From Verrucomicrobiota bacterium (lineage in GTDB: Bacteria; Verrucomicrobiota; Verrucomicrobiia; Limisphaerales; UBA1096), in NCBI GenBank assembly GCA_014382705.1, contig JACNJE010000081.1, positions 1 through 37,346 of the forward strand: DNA of 37,346 bases. Direction: 5' to 3'. The notes under the pieces are model-generated. The model did not search any database. It saw nothing but the letters and a program-made list of their open reading frames with translations, and was not told the origin of the DNA. A program made the position numbers and the translations under genes. This document shows positions 1-8,835 of the stretch, piece after piece; positions within the stretch are counted from its first letter, which is position 1, and each line of letters begins with the position of its first letter.

Positions 1-258
1 CGCATTTGTGACTCCGTGTTGATTTATTTTGGCTCGGCCACCCGGCAATGGGTCAACATGAAACTCAACAACATGATCAAGGCATCCGGCCAGGGCCGGA
101 CACTCCCCATCCGGGAGAAAGTGATCCTCATTGCTCCACCGGATTCCCGTCATAAGGATCGGTATCGCTCGCATCTGGCTGAGATCATCCAAATCCCGGA
201 TGGAGATGATCTGGGTCCGCTCGATTCATTTATCAACAAGGTCAAAAGCAACGACTAA
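1..258 (+). CDS. TIR-like domain protein, C-terminal fragment (5' end outside window)
   Basis: The reading frame is open from the first base of the window, so this is the 3' end of a longer gene; the GTG at 16 is only the first possible start inside the window. The visible 85 residues contain CDSVLIYFGSAT, then a KVILIAPPDS segment and a final LGPLDSFINKV. This pattern resembles the last strands and helix of the TIR-like domains encoded next to nSTAND NTPases, where a D-x-V-L-I-Y-x-G strand is followed by a P-P-x-x-x-K motif. The catalytic Glu region expected in NAD-cleaving TIR domains would lie upstream and cannot be seen. Only 5 bases separate its TAA from the STAND gene, so the two are probably co-transcribed and may work as effector/adaptor and sensor. 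The assignment rests on pattern memory of a short fragment. It could instead be another nucleotide-hydrolase-like fold. Confidence 0.55.
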   Translation, partial: RICDSVLIYFGSATRQWVNMKLNNMIKASGQGRTLPIREKVILIAPPDSRHKDRYRSHLAEIIQIPDGDDLGPLDSFINKVKSND

Positions 259-263
259 TCACC

Positions 264-3200
264 ATGTTCGAAGGCAATCCATTCCCCGGTCTCCGCCCGT
301 TTGAGTTCGACGAAAACTACCTGTTCTTCGGTCGCGAGGAACAGGTGTCCCAACTTCTCCAGCGACTGGGCAGCACGCGTTTTCTTGCTGTGGTCGGCGC
401 CTCCGGCAGCGGCAAGTCATCGCTTGTCCGGGCTGGTTTACTCCCGGAACTGCACGGGGGCACCATGACCAGCACCTCGATCGCCTGGGAACTTTCCATC
501 ATGCGGCCCGGTGGTGATCCGTTGACCAAACTCGCCCAGGCATTGGTTGAGTCGAATTTGTTCGGCGATGTCAGCGAGGAGAATATATTGCAAACCCGGG
601 CCACGCTCAGCCGCAGTGGCCTTGGGCTCATTGAGGCCTACCGCCAGTCCGAAATCGAGGAGGGCTCCAACCTTCTTTTGCTGGTCGACCAGTTTGAGGA
701 AATCTTCCGCTTCCGCCAAGGCGGGGACAAGGCAGGGCAGGAAGCCTCCCATTTCATCCAGTTGTTGCTGGAGACCGCCCGACAAACAGAGTTCCCCATC
801 TTCATCATCCTCACCATGCGCTCCGATTTCCTGGGCGACTGCGCCGAGTTCAAGGGCTTGGCCGAGGCGGTCAACGAGGGGGAATACCTGATCCCGCGTC
901 TGAACCGCAAACATCGCGCACGGGCCATCGAGGGCCCGGTGAAGGTTGGGGGCGCTGAAATCTCTCCCCGCCTAAAACAGCAGTTGCTGAACGATATTGG
1001 GGATGATCCGGATCAGTTGCCAATCCTGCAACACGCCCTCATGCGCATGTGGGATTATTGGCAAACAAACTCCGAAAAGGACCAGATGCTTGACCTGGAG
1101 CATTACAACGGCATCGGTCGAATGACCGAGGCGCTCTCTCGCCATGCGGATGAGGTTTACGATGAACTTCCGGATGACACCCATCGGTTGCTCTGCATGA
1201 AGCTTTTCAAGGCCATCACCGAAAAACAGGGCGATGGACGCGGTGTTCGCCGTCCGCTGCCTTTTAGTGAAATTGATGAAATCACCGGTCACCAACAAGA
1301 CAAGATGCTGACGGTGATTGACGCCTACAGGCCAGCGGGCCGAACGTTCATCATGCCGGGTGAAAACGTCAACATACACGACAAGATTATCATCGATATT
1401 TCTCACGAAAGCCTCATGCGCGTTTGGCAGCGCTTGAAGAACTGGGTGAATGATGAAGCGGATTCAGCGCGAATTTACATTCGCTTGTGTGAGACGGCTC
1501 AACTCCATAACCGAGGGGAAGCCGGTTTCTATCGCGATCCCGATCTCAAGATCGCTTTGGCATGGCGTGACAACAACAAACCGAATGCCAACTGGGGAAC
1601 TCGCATCAATGACAGTTTTGAATTAGCAATGCGTTTTCTCGACGACTCGAGAGAGGATTTCGAAGCCGAACAACGCGCCAAGGAAGAAGCCCGCAAACGC
1701 GAACTAGAACAGGCCAAGGCATTGGCCAAGGCCGAGAAGGAACGCGCCGAAATTCAGAGAAAATCAGCCAAGCGCAACAAGGTTTTCGCGGTTTTCCTGT
1801 TTGGGTTGGCTTGCCTGGCCGCATACATGGCATTTGAAGCGAATACTGCTAAAAAAGAGGCTCAAAATAACTTGAGTGATTCTGTCGCTGAAAATTCAGA
1901 CAAAATGTCGAGGGAAAAATTACCCCATAAATCATTAGCTTTTATGGCGGCCGAGAATGCTAAAAACAAAAACGTGGATTATTTCTCTCAAAAAATAAAA
2001 TCCACTCTGGACCACAATCCATTTTTGAATTTTAAAGAAAAGATTTTTGGAATGGGTGAAGAGGTCAAGGTCAGATGGTTTTCAGGTACTCAATCATCAC
2101 CTGATTCCAGATATTATGCGGCTGCACATGATGAGACTGATAATTCATATTTTAAAATATTTGATGTTGAAAACAGAGTAATAGTTTTTGAAAGTGAAAT
2201 ATACCAGCAAATTGAAGGCCTGAGGTTTGGCAGCGATTCGGATTATCTAATAGTTGCTGCAGTTGGTAAGGAGGGCAATAATATTGCAGATATAGTTGAA
2301 TTAAACTCAAAGAGAATCATTAAACAATTAGAAGTTGAAAACTTTATTACAGGATTTGCTGTTTGCGATAATATAATATGCATCGCCACAAATATGGGTG
2401 AGGTGTTTATTTATGATTTTAACGGAAAACAATTAAATAATTTTACGTTAAGCAGCAGGGTGGCAGAAATTAGAATTAGTCCGAATCGCAAGAGGATTGG
2501 AATAGTTGAAAATGAAGAAGGATCTTATTTTAATATGCATCAAATTTCCATGGATAATCTGACATTAAAGCAGATTTATTCTTCTCCTGAAGGGGAGTTA
2601 AGGATGCATAAATACTGCAAATATTCGAATGATAGTAGATATCTAATTTCTTATGGAGGAAGTTTAGACCAAGGTAACGTAGAGGTGTTTGATGCTGAAA
2701 CCGGTGATTTAATATGGGAAAATTTTCAAGCGCATTTCAGAGTAATCGTTGATGCTAGCATAAGTCCAGATAGCAAGCTATTAGCTACCCCATCAATCGA
2801 TCAAACTGTTCGTATTTGGGACTTGGAAAGCGGAAAGCAAATAATTCAACCCCTCCAACATGATGGAGGTCCATGGCATAGTGTATTCAGTCCGGATATG
2901 ATGAAATTAGTTACTGCTACTGATCATAATGATATTAGGGTATGGGATTTAAACAATGGCAAGTTGTTAAATAGTCCAACAAATATTGGATCTGACCCGG
3001 GGGTTGTATCTTTTTCTCAAAGTGGAAGCCATATTAGAACTTTAAACAAAGAAGGGAAAATATTTGAGTTCGAAACCAGAAATGCATCTATTGATCCCAT
3101 TCTGTTTACCCATGAAGATCAAATATTAGATTTCGACATTAATCTAAATGGTGACCGTTTAGTTTCGGTTTCAAAGGACGGAGTGGTAAATCTTTGGAAC

Positions 3201-4568
3201 TTATCGCCCATGAAACTTTTAAATAGTTTCAGCACAGTAAAAGAAGCAAGGTTGAGCGTATTTGTAGATAACGGAAATAAAATATTCATCGCCGAAGGCG
3301 AGGGATTGGGTAATTTCTTAAAGTGGTATATCCTAGATGCTCAAACTTTGAGTGTGTTACAGAGTGGAGGTTTTCCTGATTTTACTAATTCAGTCCAAGT
3401 CTCTCTTGATTCAAGATACATTAGTTATGTAAATAGATATACTTTTGATTTTACTGTTCTGGAATTAGTTAACGGTAAATATGAAAATTCTTTTAGTTCT
3501 TCTTCACATAAGGGGATGGTTATTAATATTCAATTTAGCTTGGATTCATCAAATATTTTAACAGCTTCGCATGATGGGAACGCTCGAGTTTTTGATGTCG
3601 AAAATAAAAAGCTGAAATATGAACCTTTAAATTATGGTTTTTTCTTTCATTCGCCGATTGGTTTTTCCCCTGATGGAACAATGTTTGCAACATCTACAGG
3701 TATTGGGATAGATGCAGTAAGGCCGGTTATATGGGATGCTAAAACGGGGAATATTCTTTATGAACTATCTCATTTTAGTGGCGTAATGGACATGACGTTT
3801 ACTTCTGACGGGAAAAAGTTGGTAACTGGATCCAGAGATAAAACAGCAAAAATATGGGATACCAAAACTGGCAACTTGATTCGTACACTTAATGTTGATG
3901 ATTGGGCTTCTGGTGTAGGGGTTAATCCGCACGACAGCGATCAAGTATTTACATTTAGCAGAGACCGGGCGATCTATGCTTGGAGTATCAAGACGGGGCG
4001 CTATGTAGATGGTCCCTATCAGCAGCCTTTGATAGGTGATTTCTTCTATTCAAAAATCAGATCCAATCCTAATTTGAATTATTTAGTTAATATTTATTCT
4101 AAGAATGCGATTTCTCTATGGCCAATAGGAAAAGTAAATGAATTCTCCGAACAAGATCGCAATATGATAAACTCATATGCTAAATCCGAATCTCGAATTT
4201 ATAAGGATGAAAGCGGTGCTCTTAAGATTCTTTCTCAAGATGAAAGAAATGATACTGATAATTTAACCTTTAATAACGAGAATCTTTCGAATTGGTTCAA
4301 GTGGAGGAAAGAAGGTTATAATCATAAATTACATCCAACCGGCGATTTGACTCGGGATTGGTATCTTGATTTTCTCATCAATCAGAATACAAAAAATTCT
4401 TTGGAACAAGCTCTTGTCCTTAAGCCTTCAGACCTTGATATAATAGGGAAGTATGCTGATAAATTGGATGAATTGTCCAAAACGGATCAAATTAATTCTG
4501 AACAACTCAAAGTGAAAGCAAAGTGGTACCGTTCAAAGTTGGAATTAACTCCCATTAGCAGAGATTAG
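264..4568 (+). CDS. nSTAND1-type STAND NTPase with membrane segment and WD40 sensor
   Basis: This 1434-aa protein starts with the typical nSTAND1 opening (NPFPGLRPFE, then FFGREEQ). A Walker A GASGSGKSS follows near residues 45-53 and a Walker B LLLLVDQFEEIF near residue 140. The NTPase and helical region runs to about residue 455. A charged coiled coil (about 470-505, rich in E, K, R, A) leads into one hydrophobic membrane segment (about 506-525). The remaining 900 residues carry WD40-like blades, for example SRDKTAKIWD and DQTVRIWD. STAND proteins are ATP-driven switches that oligomerise when the repeat domain senses a ligand; several are anti-phage sensors. The upstream TIR-like gene supports a defence or cell-death role, but this is inference. 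Base composition changes sharply near 1850: the NTPase half is moderately GC-rich and the WD40 half strongly AT-rich. No copy of the genome's common palindrome CTTGGCCAAG occurs here. Confidence 0.9.
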   Translation: MFEGNPFPGLRPFEFDENYLFFGREEQVSQLLQRLGSTRFLAVVGASGSGKSSLVRAGLLPELHGGTMTSTSIAWELSIMRPGGDPLTKLAQALVESNLFGDVSEENILQTRATLSRSGLGLIEAYRQSEIEEGSNLLLLVDQFEEIFRFRQGGDKAGQEASHFIQLLLETARQTEFPIFIILTMRSDFLGDCAEFKGLAEAVNEGEYLIPRLNRKHRARAIEGPVKVGGAEISPRLKQQLLNDIGDDPDQLPILQHALMRMWDYWQTNSEKDQMLDLEHYNGIGRMTEALSRHADEVYDELPDDTHRLLCMKLFKAITEKQGDGRGVRRPLPFSEIDEITGHQQDKMLTVIDAYRPAGRTFIMPGENVNIHDKIIIDISHESLMRVWQRLKNWVNDEADSARIYIRLCETAQLHNRGEAGFYRDPDLKIALAWRDNNKPNANWGTRINDSFELAMRFLDDSREDFEAEQRAKEEARKRELEQAKALAKAEKERAEIQRKSAKRNKVFAVFLFGLACLAAYMAFEANTAKKEAQNNLSDSVAENSDKMSREKLPHKSLAFMAAENAKNKNVDYFSQKIKSTLDHNPFLNFKEKIFGMGEEVKVRWFSGTQSSPDSRYYAAAHDETDNSYFKIFDVENRVIVFESEIYQQIEGLRFGSDSDYLIVAAVGKEGNNIADIVELNSKRIIKQLEVENFITGFAVCDNIICIATNMGEVFIYDFNGKQLNNFTLSSRVAEIRISPNRKRIGIVENEEGSYFNMHQISMDNLTLKQIYSSPEGELRMHKYCKYSNDSRYLISYGGSLDQGNVEVFDAETGDLIWENFQAHFRVIVDASISPDSKLLATPSIDQTVRIWDLESGKQIIQPLQHDGGPWHSVFSPDMMKLVTATDHNDIRVWDLNNGKLLNSPTNIGSDPGVVSFSQSGSHIRTLNKEGKIFEFETRNASIDPILFTHEDQILDFDINLNGDRLVSVSKDGVVNLWNLSPMKLLNSFSTVKEARLSVFVDNGNKIFIAEGEGLGNFLKWYILDAQTLSVLQSGGFPDFTNSVQVSLDSRYISYVNRYTFDFTVLELVNGKYENSFSSSSHKGMVINIQFSLDSSNILTASHDGNARVFDVENKKLKYEPLNYGFFFHSPIGFSPDGTMFATSTGIGIDAVRPVIWDAKTGNILYELSHFSGVMDMTFTSDGKKLVTGSRDKTAKIWDTKTGNLIRTLNVDDWASGVGVNPHDSDQVFTFSRDRAIYAWSIKTGRYVDGPYQQPLIGDFFYSKIRSNPNLNYLVNIYSKNAISLWPIGKVNEFSEQDRNMINSYAKSESRIYKDESGALKILSQDERNDTDNLTFNNENLSNWFKWRKEGYNHKLHPTGDLTRDWYLDFLINQNTKNSLEQALVLKPSDLDIIGKYADKLDELSKTDQINSEQLKVKAKWYRSKLELTPISRD

Positions 4569-4575
4569 GTGATTT

Positions 4576-4929
4576 TTGAAGGTTGGGAATTCCATTTTCA
4601 GAGTTCTTGTAAGATTTGTCGATAGGGTTTGGGTATTCGATGATTCTAAGTTTGGAATATGCGAGCAGCCGTTTGTGTTTGGTTCGGATTTGATTCTGGA
4701 GAAAATGGTTGCCCGGGTGGATGAAGAGCTAGATCAGGTGAATATTCTGTTTTCCTCTATTCCGTTTCCTGGATCTGAGCATTGTTTGGAGTTTGTTCGG
4801 GGGGAAACTGAGGGGTATGTGTATCGTTGGGTTGGCCACAATTTACAGGGATGGATGAGTCCATCACTGCGGAATTATTTTCCTCAACCGCCGCCTAAAA
4901 TTTATCTTCAGCTTTTGCTGATTGAGTAG
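4576..4929 (+). CDS. small DUF6717-like protein of unknown function
   Basis: The gene encodes 117 aa from a TTG start preceded by AGGTGA (4567-4572), which overlaps the stop of the STAND gene. No ATG is available near the N-terminus. Recognisable pieces are VWVFDD near the N-terminus, LFSSIPFPG in the middle and a W-x-P/S-L-x-x-Y-F segment near the C-terminus. From memory these match the DUF6717 family, a group of short proteins without known function in several environmental phyla. There is no signal peptide or membrane segment. It follows the STAND gene by 7 bases and has similarly low GC content, so it was probably acquired with that cassette. Whether it takes part in the TIR/STAND function is unknown. 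It ends convergently with kdsD, 19 bases away. Confidence 0.6.
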   Translation: MKVGNSIFRVLVRFVDRVWVFDDSKFGICEQPFVFGSDLILEKMVARVDEELDQVNILFSSIPFPGSEHCLEFVRGETEGYVYRWVGHNLQGWMSPSLRNYFPQPPPKIYLQLLLIE

Positions 4930-4948
4930 TTGGTCTTGATCAACCGGG

Positions 4949-5920
4949 TCAGATGGCCTTGAGCTTTGGGAGATCCTGTGAATCGATGAGGCCGACTGGT
5001 TCGCGCTTACCGTTGACGACGATGAGGTCGTCGATGTTTCGCTCGTTGAAGATTCGGATAGCGTCGGCTGCCAGGGCATCTATGCGCAGGAAAATAGGCT
5101 TGCGGGTCATGACCTTGGCCAAGGTCTGATCCAGCACACCATCGCCTTTGGCTAAATGGCGGCGCAGGTCGCCGTCAGTGAAGACACCGGCCAACTTGCC
5201 CGACTTGTTCACCACACTGACGCTGCCGGACTTGGCCTTGCCCATCAGAAGCAGCGCCTCGCGGACGATAGTGGTTTGCGGGGCAACCGGATTGCGAGCG
5301 CCGCCACGCATAACGTCGGCCACTTTGAGCAACAGGGCACGGCCGATGGCACCGCTGGGATGTCGTTTCGCGAATTCCGATTTCTTGAACCCGCGCGCCT
5401 CGAGCACGGCCATGGCGAGTGCGTCGCCCATGACGAGCGACGCGGTGGTGCTGGCGGTGGGGGCCATGTTGAACGGGCAGGCTTCCTTGGGCACCTTGAC
5501 GTTGAGCACGACCTCGGCGTGTTTTCCCAGCGTAGAGCGCGGCGCGGCGGTCACGGCGACAATTTGCACTGCAAATCGCCTAATGGCAGGCAGCAGATTG
5601 ATCAACTCGTCGGTCTCGCCGGAGTAGCTCAAGGCGAGCAGGACGTCGCCGTCGTTGAGGATGCCGAGGTCGCCGTGCATGGCGTCGACGGTGTCGAGCA
5701 GCACAGCGGGCGAGCCGGTGCTGGTGAAAGTGGCGGCGATCTTGCGGCCGATATTGCCGGACTTACCGACGCCGAGGACGACGATTTTCTGTCGCTTGGC
5801 CAAGGCGGCGACGATCAATTTCACCGCCTGATCGAATGACTTGGTCAGTCGTGAACGCACCGCCTTGACTGCGGCCACTTCGATGTCGAACACTTCGCGG
5901 GCTCGCTTTACGTGCGACAT
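4949..5920 (-). CDS. kdsD: arabinose-5-phosphate isomerase (KpsF/GutQ family, SIS + two CBS)
   Basis: The enzyme interconverts D-ribulose 5-phosphate and D-arabinose 5-phosphate, the first step toward Kdo for lipopolysaccharide, in the cytoplasm. The 323-aa length is normal for the family. The SIS domain shows GVGKSGNIGRKIAAT (about 50-64), HGDLGIL (82-88), SYSGETDEL (98-106) and the family stretch ending with RHPSGAIG (187-194), which holds the conserved His. Two CBS domains follow, about 200-255 and 265-323. The start ATG lies 7 bases after the pheA stop, so pheA and this gene form a minus-strand pair. Two copies of the palindrome CTTGGCCAAG fall within it and read as LAK. Its presence fits a Gram-negative-type envelope containing Kdo. 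Confidence 0.93.
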   Translation of the reverse strand: MSHVKRAREVFDIEVAAVKAVRSRLTKSFDQAVKLIVAALAKRQKIVVLGVGKSGNIGRKIAATFTSTGSPAVLLDTVDAMHGDLGILNDGDVLLALSYSGETDELINLLPAIRRFAVQIVAVTAAPRSTLGKHAEVVLNVKVPKEACPFNMAPTASTTASLVMGDALAMAVLEARGFKKSEFAKRHPSGAIGRALLLKVADVMRGGARNPVAPQTTIVREALLLMGKAKSGSVSVVNKSGKLAGVFTDGDLRRHLAKGDGVLDQTLAKVMTRKPIFLRIDALAADAIRIFNERNIDDLIVVNGKREPVGLIDSQDLPKLKAI

Positions 5921-5927
5921 AGCCGTG

Positions 5928-6989
5928 TCAGTCCCCGTTGGGGTAGGAGCCGAGAATCTTGACGAAGCGGCTGATGCGCTGGAGTTCCTCGATGGCGTTG
6001 GCCACTTTTTTGTCTTCGTAGTGGCCGTCGCAGTCGATGAAAAACAGGTATTCCCATGCCTTGCGCTTGCTTGGGCGAGATTCGATGCGGGTCATGTTGA
6101 GGCGGTATTTGCGGAACGGCCCCATCACCTCGTGCAGGGCGCCGACCTTGTCCTCGATGCCGATGACGAGGCTGGTGCGGTCGTTTTTCGTGGAGGGACC
6201 GCACTTGCGGCCGAGCACGAAAAACCGGGTGGCATTCGCGGCGCTGTCCTGGATGTTGTGGTCGACGATCTGGAGGTTGTAACGCTCGGCGGCGAGCGAC
6301 CCGGCGATGGCGGCGCCGGCCTTGTCCTCGGCGGCCTTCTCGGCGGCGCGGGTGGTGGAAGAGGCCTCGATGACCTCGACCGACGGCAGATTCTGCTGCA
6401 TCCAGACGCGGCATTGGGCCAGCGCCTGCGGGTGGGAGTAAAGCCGTCGAACTTTCGTGCGGCGATTGCCGCGGACGAGGCAATGCTGGATCGGCATGAC
6501 GATCTGCGCGACGATCTTGAGCGGGCTGTCGACGAACAGGTCGAGCGTGTGGGTGACGACGCCCTCGGTGGAGTTCTCGATCGGCACCACGCCATAGTCG
6601 GCCCGGTCTTTTTGCACCTCGTCGAAGACGTCCTTGATGGTTTTCTGCGGCGTGTAGCGCAGGCTCGAGCCAAACCTGCGAATGGCGGCCTGATGGGTGT
6701 AGGTGGCCTCCGGGCCGAGGTAGGCCACGGTAAGGGATTTTTCCAGCGAGAGGGAGCACGACATGATCTCGCGGTAGATGGCCCGCATCGACTCCTCCGG
6801 GATTGGCCCGTCGTTCAGCTTGGCCAAGCGCTCGAAGATCCGCCGCTCACGGTGCGGCGCATAGATTTCCTCGCCAGCCTCGAGCTTGATTGCGCCGATG
6901 GCCAGCGCGTGCCCCGTGCGCTCATTCAGTAGACGCACCAGTTTCTTGTCGATGCCATCGATGGCCTTGCGGTGTTCCTCGAGGCTCAT
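5928..6989 (-). CDS. pheA: bifunctional chorismate mutase / prephenate dehydratase
   Basis: This 353-aa P-protein converts chorismate to prephenate and then to phenylpyruvate, the committed branch to phenylalanine. Residues 1-90 form an AroQ-type chorismate mutase helix bundle (IDKKLVRLLNER). About 87-265 is the prephenate dehydratase domain, starting VAYLGPEATYTHQAA and containing the catalytic T-R-F motif in NATRFFVLG. The C-terminal ACT domain (about 270-353) has the phenylalanine-binding signatures GALHEV and ESRP, so feedback inhibition by phenylalanine is expected. It lies upstream of kdsD with a 7-base gap. One palindrome copy (6819-6828) reads as ERLAKL in the mutase-to-dehydratase linker helix. 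The ATG start is clear, with no plausible start further upstream before the repeat region at 7054-7121. Confidence 0.95.
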   Translation of the reverse strand: MSLEEHRKAIDGIDKKLVRLLNERTGHALAIGAIKLEAGEEIYAPHRERRIFERLAKLNDGPIPEESMRAIYREIMSCSLSLEKSLTVAYLGPEATYTHQAAIRRFGSSLRYTPQKTIKDVFDEVQKDRADYGVVPIENSTEGVVTHTLDLFVDSPLKIVAQIVMPIQHCLVRGNRRTKVRRLYSHPQALAQCRVWMQQNLPSVEVIEASSTTRAAEKAAEDKAGAAIAGSLAAERYNLQIVDHNIQDSAANATRFFVLGRKCGPSTKNDRTSLVIGIEDKVGALHEVMGPFRKYRLNMTRIESRPSKRKAWEYLFFIDCDGHYEDKKVANAIEELQRISRFVKILGSYPNGD

Positions 6990-7053
6990 GGGTGGTTATG
7001 AATTCGGCGGTTCAAATAGGCGTTCTCGCTCACCCGCACGCCGGCTTGGGCGC

Positions 7054-7121
7054 GGGAGGGGCAAGTTCCACCTTGCCCCATATCCAGATTATTTTGGGAC
7101 GAGGTGGAACTCGCCCCTCCC
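7054..7121. repeat. REP-like double hairpin, copy 1
   Basis: The left arm (7054-7080) and right arm (7094-7121) are near-perfect reverse complements separated by an AT-rich spacer of about 13 bases. Each arm is itself a small hairpin (GGGGCAAG / CTTGCCCC around a TTCCAC loop). The same element occurs at 15034-15101 and 17402-17470, with half an element at 15224-15250. It lies between the scpB 3' end and the pheA 5' end, both on the minus strand. It looks like a REP/BIME or MITE-type dispersed element and could also fold in the scpB mRNA 3' end. Confidence 0.8.
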
Positions 7122-7166
7122 CAGGTGATCCCGGCAAGCCACGAGATCGATTTTTAGAGGCCACCA

Positions 7167-7949
<783 letters not shown>

Positions 7950-7954
7950 TGCGG

Positions 7955-8716
7955 TCAGGTTGTCACCGGTTCCGGCTGCTGCATTTCCACCGGGGCGACG
8001 GCGATCTCGATCTCGCCGAACGCAGCCGGCTGCACGGCCCGCAACTGCTTGAGGCGTACCAGCTCGAGCAGCGCGAGGAAGGTGGCCACCACCTCGCCCC
8101 GGCTGCGCGCGCCGTCAAACAGCTCGCTGAACGTCAGCCGGCCCGCTTGGCCAAGCCGCCGCCGGATCACCCCAATTTTCCCGCTGATGCTCCAGCGGTC
8201 CTCGACGATCTCGCTCCGCTTGGCCTCGCGCTTGGCCAAGCGCCCGAGCAGTTCGTTCACGGCCTCGACCAGGTCGAAAATACCGGCCTCCATGGGCCGG
8301 CCCATCGGCAGCGGGTCGATCGGGATGCTCCCGGGCCGCCGTGTGTAAACGTTCTGCCGCTCGATTTCCAGCCTTTGCAGGTCGGCCGAGGCGTCCTTGA
8401 AGCGTTTAAACTCCACGAGCCGGCGAATCAAGTCCCAGCGCGGGTCGTCGTCGCCGTCCTCCCCGGGATCCTCCACCTGCTCGTCCGTCGGCAGCAGTTC
8501 GCGGCTCTTGATGTACATCAGCGTGGAGGCCATGACGATGAATTCACCGGCCAGCTCGAGGTCGAGCCGCTGCATCCATTCCACGTAGTCGATGAACTGC
8601 GCGGCCAGCTCGGTCATGTTCACCTCGTAAATGTCCACCTCCTGCTTTTTCACGAGAAAAAGCAGCAAATCCATCGGGCCCTCGTAGACCTTGAACTGTA
8701 TCTTGAAGTGGGACAT
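7955..8716 (-). CDS. scpA: segregation and condensation protein A (kleisin)
   Basis: The 253-aa kleisin bridges the SMC heads and binds ScpB in the chromosome-organising condensin. The N-terminal part shows the family signature YEGPMDLLLFLVKKQEVDI near residues 12-31 and LAGEFIVMASTLMYIKSREL near 55-74. The C-terminal winged helix (about 180-240) contains VATFLALLELVRLKQL. Two palindrome copies fall in it: 8146-8155 (read LGQA) and 8231-8240, the latter part of a full CGCTTGGCCAAGCG (read RLAKR). The ATG start sits 119 bases from the divergent nfeD-like gene, so the promoters of both operons should lie in 8717-8835. Length and motifs are normal. Confidence 0.95.
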   Translation of the reverse strand: MSHFKIQFKVYEGPMDLLLFLVKKQEVDIYEVNMTELAAQFIDYVEWMQRLDLELAGEFIVMASTLMYIKSRELLPTDEQVEDPGEDGDDDPRWDLIRRLVEFKRFKDASADLQRLEIERQNVYTRRPGSIPIDPLPMGRPMEAGIFDLVEAVNELLGRLAKREAKRSEIVEDRWSISGKIGVIRRRLGQAGRLTFSELFDGARSRGEVVATFLALLELVRLKQLRAVQPAAFGEIEIAVAPVEMQQPEPVTT

Positions 8717-8835
8717 GCGCGGCGGGCTGCGGGCTGTGCCGTCGGCCTACCGTAGTGGAGGCGTGCGCCCCTTGGCAATCATCGACTCGCTTGGCGGGCT
8801 TGCCGCCGCCGGGTCGGGTGGCTAATGTTGTCCGT

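Noticed and set aside
1722..1729. TTGGCCAA inside the STAND gene as a palindrome family member
   Set aside because: Only the octamer matches, in a Lys/Ala-rich coiled-coil (ALAKA) where it is expected by chance codon use; flanks do not extend the symmetry.
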